NCBI GenBank assembly: GCA_034716235.1
Contig: JAYEHH010000014.1
Span: forward strand, 1-43,761
From: M55B174 sp034716235
Lineage (GTDB): Bacteria; Patescibacteriota; Minisyncoccia; CAIUEV01; JAHKAQ01
Direction: 5' to 3'
Length of the DNA stretch: 43,761 nucleotides
The translations under genes and the position numbers were made by a program. Shown here one piece after another: positions 40,016 through 43,761 of the stretch; positions within the stretch are counted from its first letter, which is position 1; each line of letters opens with the position of its first letter. Below the pieces are notes generated by a model. That model searched no databases. It worked only from the letters and a program-made list of their open reading frames with translations, and was not told the origin of the DNA.

Positions 40016-40044
40016 TTGGACTTTTATAAACAAAGCATTATAAT
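40016..40044 (+). promoter_or_regulatory. Promoter of the minor-pilin arm
   Basis: TTGGAC (40016-40021), exactly 17 bp, TATAAT (40039-40044). The ATG of the first minor pilin is 50 bp downstream. The -10 box shares bases 40043-40044 with the opposing pilM promoter. Confidence 0.7.
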
Positions 40045-40071
40045 AATATCATACTTTAATTTTTATGCCAA
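40043..40071 (-). promoter_or_regulatory. Promoter of the pilM arm
   Basis: On the minus strand TTGGCA (40071-40066), 17 bp, TATTAT (40048-40043). It overlaps the plus-strand promoter over almost the whole -10 region, so polymerase could not occupy both at once. Confidence 0.65.
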
Positions 40072-40093
40072 ATAGTTCGGTTTAAAAAACAAA

Positions 40094-40642
40094 ATGGTTA
40101 ACAAAAATACAAGTAAAAATTTAGCTAACAAGGGATTTACTATTATTGAAATACTGGTGGTGGTGACTATTATTGGTATCCTCGCTATAATGGGAACCAT
40201 CAAAAGAAAAGAATCTTTACAAAGAAAACAAGCAGAAATAGAAGCTTTACAAATAAAACAGATGGTAGAATTGGCTCGAGACTATGCTTTGACGGGTGAA
40301 GTGATTACCGTAGGTAGTGAAGAATTTGTTCCAAATTATTTTCAATTTGAGATTGAGGACACAGGAGAATATAAAATTAACGCACTAGATGATTCTTCTC
40401 CAGCTATGGTTTATGATATTGATCATGGTAAAGAATTACCAACGGGTGAGATTAGTTCAGACAATGTACGGGTTAATAGTAATGCAACGGTAACCTATAA
40501 GGTTCCTTATGCTGATTGTGATTTTCCTCCTTCCTCAAGAATTACAGTTTGTGGTGGCGATGGGAATTGTACCCATGATCCATCTAATTCTTTAAACTAT
40601 ACCATAACAATAAATAATGCAGGATCTGTTAGTATAGAATAA
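40094..40642 (+). CDS. Minor pilin, GspH/FimT-like
   Basis: The 182-aa prepilin has leader MVNKNTSKNLANKG, then FTIIEILVVVTIIGILAIMG with Glu5, a helix rich in Gln/Lys (SLQRKQAEIEALQIKQMVELARDYAL) and a beta-rich C-terminus with three Cys. First position in a minor-pilin operon and the hydrophobic N-terminus fit the GspH/FimT class, which helps start pilus assembly. The assignment to that class is by order and length. Confidence 0.88.
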   Translation: MVNKNTSKNLANKGFTIIEILVVVTIIGILAIMGTIKRKESLQRKQAEIEALQIKQMVELARDYALTGEVITVGSEEFVPNYFQFEIEDTGEYKINALDDSSPAMVYDIDHGKELPTGEISSDNVRVNSNATVTYKVPYADCDFPPSSRITVCGGDGNCTHDPSNSLNYTITINNAGSVSIE

Positions 40643-40670
40643 TACTTACAAGCAACTATTTAAAAAACGA

Positions 40671-41288
40671 ATGCCAAATAAAAAACAAAAGCAATCTAAA
40701 CAAAAAGGACTTACTTTAATAGGACTGTTGATAGGAGGAGCGATTATTGGAATAACTTTTACCAGTGGTCTTACCTTAATAAGTCGCAATATTCGTTTTT
40801 CATCGGTAACTGCCCATGAGATAGCTGCTTCCGCTCTGGCCGAGGAAGGGGTAGAGCTTATTCGAAACATTAGAGATACGGGAGATAATTATTACATCAA
40901 AGAAGATGGTAGTAGCATGACTGGCTTTGAGAAAATCAATAAAAACGGCAATTATGCATTAGATTACATACTCGATACCTACAATGAAGAAGATATTTTA
41001 GATGATAAGGCTTTCGGGAATGGCAATGCCGGTCTTTGTCTTGATGATAATCTTGATAATTTTTATCAATCCTGCCAATTATCGACAGGGCCACCTAATC
41101 TTAAATTCATTAGAAAAATTAATTTAAATAATACTGATTCTGAATGCGGAGGAGTTTTAGTTACAGTTACTGTATATTGGACAGAGTTTTGGGAAGGAAC
41201 AAATTGGCCAAGTGAGATAGGCGACATCGGTGATGATCTCCATAAAGTTCAAGTTGAAAAATGTATGTATGATTGGAGACCCAGATAA
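40671..41288 (+). CDS. Minor pilin, PilV/GspI-like, lacking Glu5
   Basis: The 205-aa prepilin has leader MPNKKQKQSKQKG, then LTLIGLLIGGAIIGITFTSG. The residue at mature position 5 is Gly instead of the usual Glu. The next part, AHEIAASALAEEGVELIRNIRDTGDNY, is typical of PilV-type minor pilins. The C-terminal domain has several cysteines and acidic residues. Glu5 normally pairs with the next subunit's N-terminus, so a subunit without it would be expected at a special position in the priming complex. Confidence 0.85.
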   Translation: MPNKKQKQSKQKGLTLIGLLIGGAIIGITFTSGLTLISRNIRFSSVTAHEIAASALAEEGVELIRNIRDTGDNYYIKEDGSSMTGFEKINKNGNYALDYILDTYNEEDILDDKAFGNGNAGLCLDDNLDNFYQSCQLSTGPPNLKFIRKINLNNTDSECGGVLVTVTVYWTEFWEGTNWPSEIGDIGDDLHKVQVEKCMYDWRPR

Positions 41289-41314
41289 AAATATCCATAA
41301 ATGGTTAAATAAAA

Positions 41315-41893
41315 ATGGTTAATAATAAATACACTAAAAACAAAAAAGAGAACGGATTTACTATTATTGAGATGTTGGTTGTAACTTTAATTTTAGTTTT
41401 AATTACAGTTGCTTTAGCTGCAATTATTAAGGGACTGATAAACTCATCTACTCGTATTAAACGGTTACAAACAGTACGCGCCCAAACCCAAGAAGCAATC
41501 CATTATCTTACTAAAGAGCTAAGAATGAGTGAATTCCAGGATGTTAACAATATTAATAACAGCAATGATGATGAAATAAAATTTAGTTGGCGTAAAGCAA
41601 ACGAGAGTGGTAACTATTACGCTATCCTTCAAGTAACCTTGGATGAAACCTCTATAAATTCTTTTTTTCCTGAAGATTGGGCTTATATAGAAGACGAGAG
41701 TTTACAATTCCTAGCCAGTGGCAATAAAGATAATGAGGGAGGAAATGAATCCAATCCAAACAACCGAGTTATTATAAAATTCAACATTGAAGTATTGACT
41801 AATATCACTAATGATGAAGATGCAGAGATAATAACTATTCCAATCCAAGTTATGGTTTCTCTTAGAAGTTACAACTTAACAGAGCCAGAATAA
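41315..41893 (+). CDS. Minor pilin, PilW/GspJ-like
   Basis: The 192-aa prepilin starts MVNNKYTKNKKENG and continues FTIIEMLVVTLILVLITVAL with Glu5, then the pattern TRIKRLQTVRAQTQEAIHYLTKELRMSEF that is characteristic of PilW/GspJ minor pilins. The rest is beta-rich and acidic with no cysteine. It lies 26 bp after the PilV-like gene and 36 bp before the PilX-like gene. Confidence 0.87.
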   Translation: MVNNKYTKNKKENGFTIIEMLVVTLILVLITVALAAIIKGLINSSTRIKRLQTVRAQTQEAIHYLTKELRMSEFQDVNNINNSNDDEIKFSWRKANESGNYYAILQVTLDETSINSFFPEDWAYIEDESLQFLASGNKDNEGGNESNPNNRVIIKFNIEVLTNITNDEDAEIITIPIQVMVSLRSYNLTEPE

Positions 41894-41929
41894 TAAACAT
41901 CAAGTCAGCAGAACTTAATTTTAAAAACT

Positions 41930-43099
41930 ATGTCTAGAAAAAGAAATGAATTAGAAAATCAATACTTAAATAAAACAAGCCAAAAAGGTGCTAGTATTAT
42001 TATACTGGCTCTTATTATTATGGTTTTTATGTCTGTAACTATAATTGGAATTACTAAACTGACTATTGCTGAGAAAAAAAGAGCAAAGTCAACCAGTGTT
42101 TCCGCTGAAGCTTATCAAAAAGCTGACGAAGCGATGGAATGTGCTTTATGGGGAAGAAACAAAATTATTGAAACCTGTAGTAATAATGATGACAATGATG
42201 ATGATGTTATAGATATGTTATTCTTCCCTCAAGATATTAGGAGCCATTACTGCTCTCAATATTCAGAGGAGATTAAGCCTTACCATTTAGGAACTGATAA
42301 TTCTTTAGAAGTAATTAAAACATGTGCTAGCCCCTTATACATTTCGCTTTTTACCAGCACAGGACAAGCAAAAATAGAAGCATCTGAAAATGCTCTTACA
42401 GGGGAAATGACCAAACAAAGAGGGATTGGGGCTACCGTCCATACTTCCGATGGTCCATCTGACTCAATTCTTTTTAAACCTTATGTTTGTTGTAATAGGA
42501 TTGCTAGCAAAGGAACCATAATACCAGTTTCTGGAACCAGATGTAATGGTGGAGTACTTGATGATGATGAAGGCCCCGATAACGAGCGTGGCTGGCTAGA
42601 TTACTGGGAGCCATGTGCCAATATTTGCCTGCAAGATCCTTGTGCTTATTACAATACAGGATTAACTAACAGTTTAAATCCTAATGAATTACTCGATGAA
42701 GTAGCTAAAAGAAACGGCGCCCATTGGTGTTGGACCAATGGGGCTGGATCTGGATTCGGAGCTCCAGAAACACCAGGGACTTTATATAATTGTATGCTTA
42801 GCCATACCAATGATGATAATGGAGACGATGCTAAATACTGGAATCACCCAGATGTAGAAGGATTTTGCAGCGTCTGTAACCGATTAGATGTTACAGGAAT
42901 AGATACTTATGCAAGAACAGGTAATATTTGTAGAGCAATGGCAGATAATGTAGATGGTGTTAATGATACAGTCTGGGGTAATTTGGGAAAACCAATTAAT
43001 TCAGAGGATCAAGGAGCTCTAGGCTTGGATGATTGTTATTCTTGTAATTGTGCGGGTTTTGAAACTGCTTACCCAGATTTTTGTAATACTTGCCCTTAA
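41930..43099 (+). CDS. PilX/GspK-like minor pilin with Cys-rich C-terminal domain, probable pilus-tip protein
   Basis: The 389-aa protein has a long leader ending QKG, then ASIIILALIIMVFMSVTIIGITKL, hydrophobic without Glu5, as in PilX/GspK. The N-terminal helix carries SAEAYQKADEAMECALWGRNKI, a PilX pattern. From about residue 60 there are acidic Asp/Asn runs (NNDDNDDDVID) and from about 180 a domain with roughly twenty cysteines (CCNR, CNGG, CANIC, CSVCNR, CYSCNCAGF, CNTCP), probably disulfide-bonded. Length and lack of Glu5 suggest the terminal tip subunit; adhesion to a host cell would be a natural role in a CPR episymbiont but is inference. Confidence 0.85.
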   Translation: MSRKRNELENQYLNKTSQKGASIIILALIIMVFMSVTIIGITKLTIAEKKRAKSTSVSAEAYQKADEAMECALWGRNKIIETCSNNDDNDDDVIDMLFFPQDIRSHYCSQYSEEIKPYHLGTDNSLEVIKTCASPLYISLFTSTGQAKIEASENALTGEMTKQRGIGATVHTSDGPSDSILFKPYVCCNRIASKGTIIPVSGTRCNGGVLDDDEGPDNERGWLDYWEPCANICLQDPCAYYNTGLTNSLNPNELLDEVAKRNGAHWCWTNGAGSGFGAPETPGTLYNCMLSHTNDDNGDDAKYWNHPDVEGFCSVCNRLDVTGIDTYARTGNICRAMADNVDGVNDTVWGNLGKPINSEDQGALGLDDCYSCNCAGFETAYPDFCNTCP

Positions 43100-43158
43100 G
43101 CCTGTGGAATTTATAAATGTAGTTCTTAAGTTTTTTTCTAATTTTAAAACCAATTCAA

Positions 43159-43193
43159 AAAACCATTTAAATTAACTCTAAATGGTTTTTTTA
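43159..43193 (+). terminator. Terminator of the minor-pilin operon
   Basis: AAAACCATTTA (43159-43169) pairs with TAAATGGTTTT (43179-43189), followed by further Ts. It lies about 60 bp after the PilX-like stop. The opposite strand has A/T tracts too, so it may also serve the convergent porB transcript. Confidence 0.85.
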
Positions 43194-43221
43194 TTAATTA
43201 CGCCTTTATATTTATTGAGTT

Positions 43222-43761
43222 TTATTTATCCCTCAACTTCTCCCACTCTAAATCAATTCTTCTTTGAATCTCTTCAATCACTTTTTGACCGCTAGTAGAT
43301 TTAAATAAATGAGCGAATCGTTTTTGAGTGCTTAAAAAGTCTTCAACAGGAAGAACCTCCTGAGGAGTATAGTTAATAGTATATTTTCCATTTTCAACTT
43401 CATAGATTGGCCAAAATTTTGTATTAACTGCCGTCTTAAGAACCTTCATTAAATCACCGGTAGGAAATTTCCAAACGGTTGGGCAAGGAGAAAGTACATT
43501 AATAAATTTAGGGCCCTTAATCTTTAAAGCTTTTTGAACCTTATTTTTTAAATCAACTAAATCAAACGGGCTGGCTTGAGCAACATAAGGAATATCATGA
43601 GCAACACAAATCTCGGTTAAATTTTTCTTAAATTGGATTTTACCGTCGGCTTTTTCGCCTGATGGCGTTGTAGAAGTCCTAGCACCTCTTGGGGTTGAAC
43701 CAGATCTTTGACCTCCAGTATTCATGTAGCCTTCATTGTTGTAGCAAATATAAAGAAAATC
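43222..43761 (-). CDS. porB: Pyruvate:ferredoxin oxidoreductase beta subunit, C-terminal part
   Basis: The frame is open from the window edge (first codon 43761-43759) to the stop at 43222, 179 residues. DFLYICYNNEGYMNTGGQRSGSTP is the thiamine-pyrophosphate/Mg-binding end of 2-oxoacid:ferredoxin oxidoreductase beta subunits, and FINVLSPCPTVWKFP is a further family motif. The enzyme oxidises pyruvate to acetyl-CoA and reduces ferredoxin, consistent with anaerobic fermentative metabolism. The N-terminal half, with the iron-sulfur cysteines if any, lies outside. Pyruvate as substrate is the commonest case, not proven here. Confidence 0.9.
   Translation of the reverse strand, partial: DFLYICYNNEGYMNTGGQRSGSTPRGARTSTTPSGEKADGKIQFKKNLTEICVAHDIPYVAQASPFDLVDLKNKVQKALKIKGPKFINVLSPCPTVWKFPTGDLMKVLKTAVNTKFWPIYEVENGKYTINYTPQEVLPVEDFLSTQKRFAHLFKSTSGQKVIEEIQRRIDLEWEKLRDK

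Noticed and set aside
1..43761. TGA recoded as Gly, as in some CPR lineages
   Set aside because: TGA ends trmD, ftsW, the 42-aa ORF and others at coupled ATGA junctions, and core genes show no in-frame TGA.

Overview
This window reads as a piece of an AT-rich, small-genome bacterium of the Candidate Phyla Radiation (Patescibacteria, probably a Parcubacteria-like lineage). The grounds are compact and often overlapping genes, mostly Shine-Dalgarno-less A-rich leaders, small families typical of that group (DUF5674 and DUF4446 types), a murein/dcw cluster, and a type IV pilus locus with no outer-membrane secretin gene in view. TGA acts as an ordinary stop (for example at the trmD/ftsW and ftsW/murG ATGA overlaps), so the TGA-recoding CPR lineages are unlikely. 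The taxonomic placement is inference; no 16S gene is present.

Layout. 1-162 is the tail of a membrane protein, probably O-antigen ligase-like. 281-2283 (+) is a translation block: smpB, the tmRNA gene ssrA, infC, rpmI, rplT. 2246-5321 (-) holds an amino-acid permease coupled to a 42-aa membrane peptide, then three lineage-specific genes: an 84-aa orphan, a secreted 348-aa protein and a 64-aa Cys-rich protein. 5457-7907 (-) is proS-mreB-tRNA-Arg. 7969-13250 (-) is trmD-ftsW-murG-murC-murB. 13563-13916 (+) is khpA. 14021-16833 (-) is a two-component system followed by a tiny ORF and a DUF5674 two-gene module. 16999-19194 (+) is a short SMC-like ATPase without a visible hinge. 19247-23746 (+) carries initiator tRNA, nusA, a family II pyrophosphatase, tig and clpP.

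At 23759-24112 a 127-bp sequence is present identically on both sides of exactly 100 Ns. This looks like an unresolved assembly overlap (k = 127), not a real duplication. Then come tRNA-Ser, ddl, a DUF4446-type gene and infB (+), followed by tRNA-Pro, ligA and the prepilin peptidase gene (-).

31191-43099 is a complete-looking type IV pilus locus. On the minus strand lie pilM, pilN, pilO, an unknown 134-aa gene, pilB, a CheY-like regulator, pilT, pilC and two pilins. On the plus strand four minor-pilin genes end in a Cys-rich PilX-like protein, the likely tip. The two arms diverge from two promoters whose -10 boxes physically overlap. The window ends in the C-terminal part of a pyruvate:ferredoxin oxidoreductase beta subunit (-).

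The most unusual signals are: partial copies of the tRNA 3' end about 87-88 bp downstream of both tRNA-Arg and tRNA-Pro, with GC-rich palindromes between; C33 in place of the near-universal U33 in two of the four tRNAs; a hinge-less SMC; a long basic tmRNA tag; a dispersed palindrome inserted in frame in the prepilin peptidase; a large palindrome overlapping the -35 box of a pilin promoter; and a promoter-plus-terminator leader ahead of nusA.
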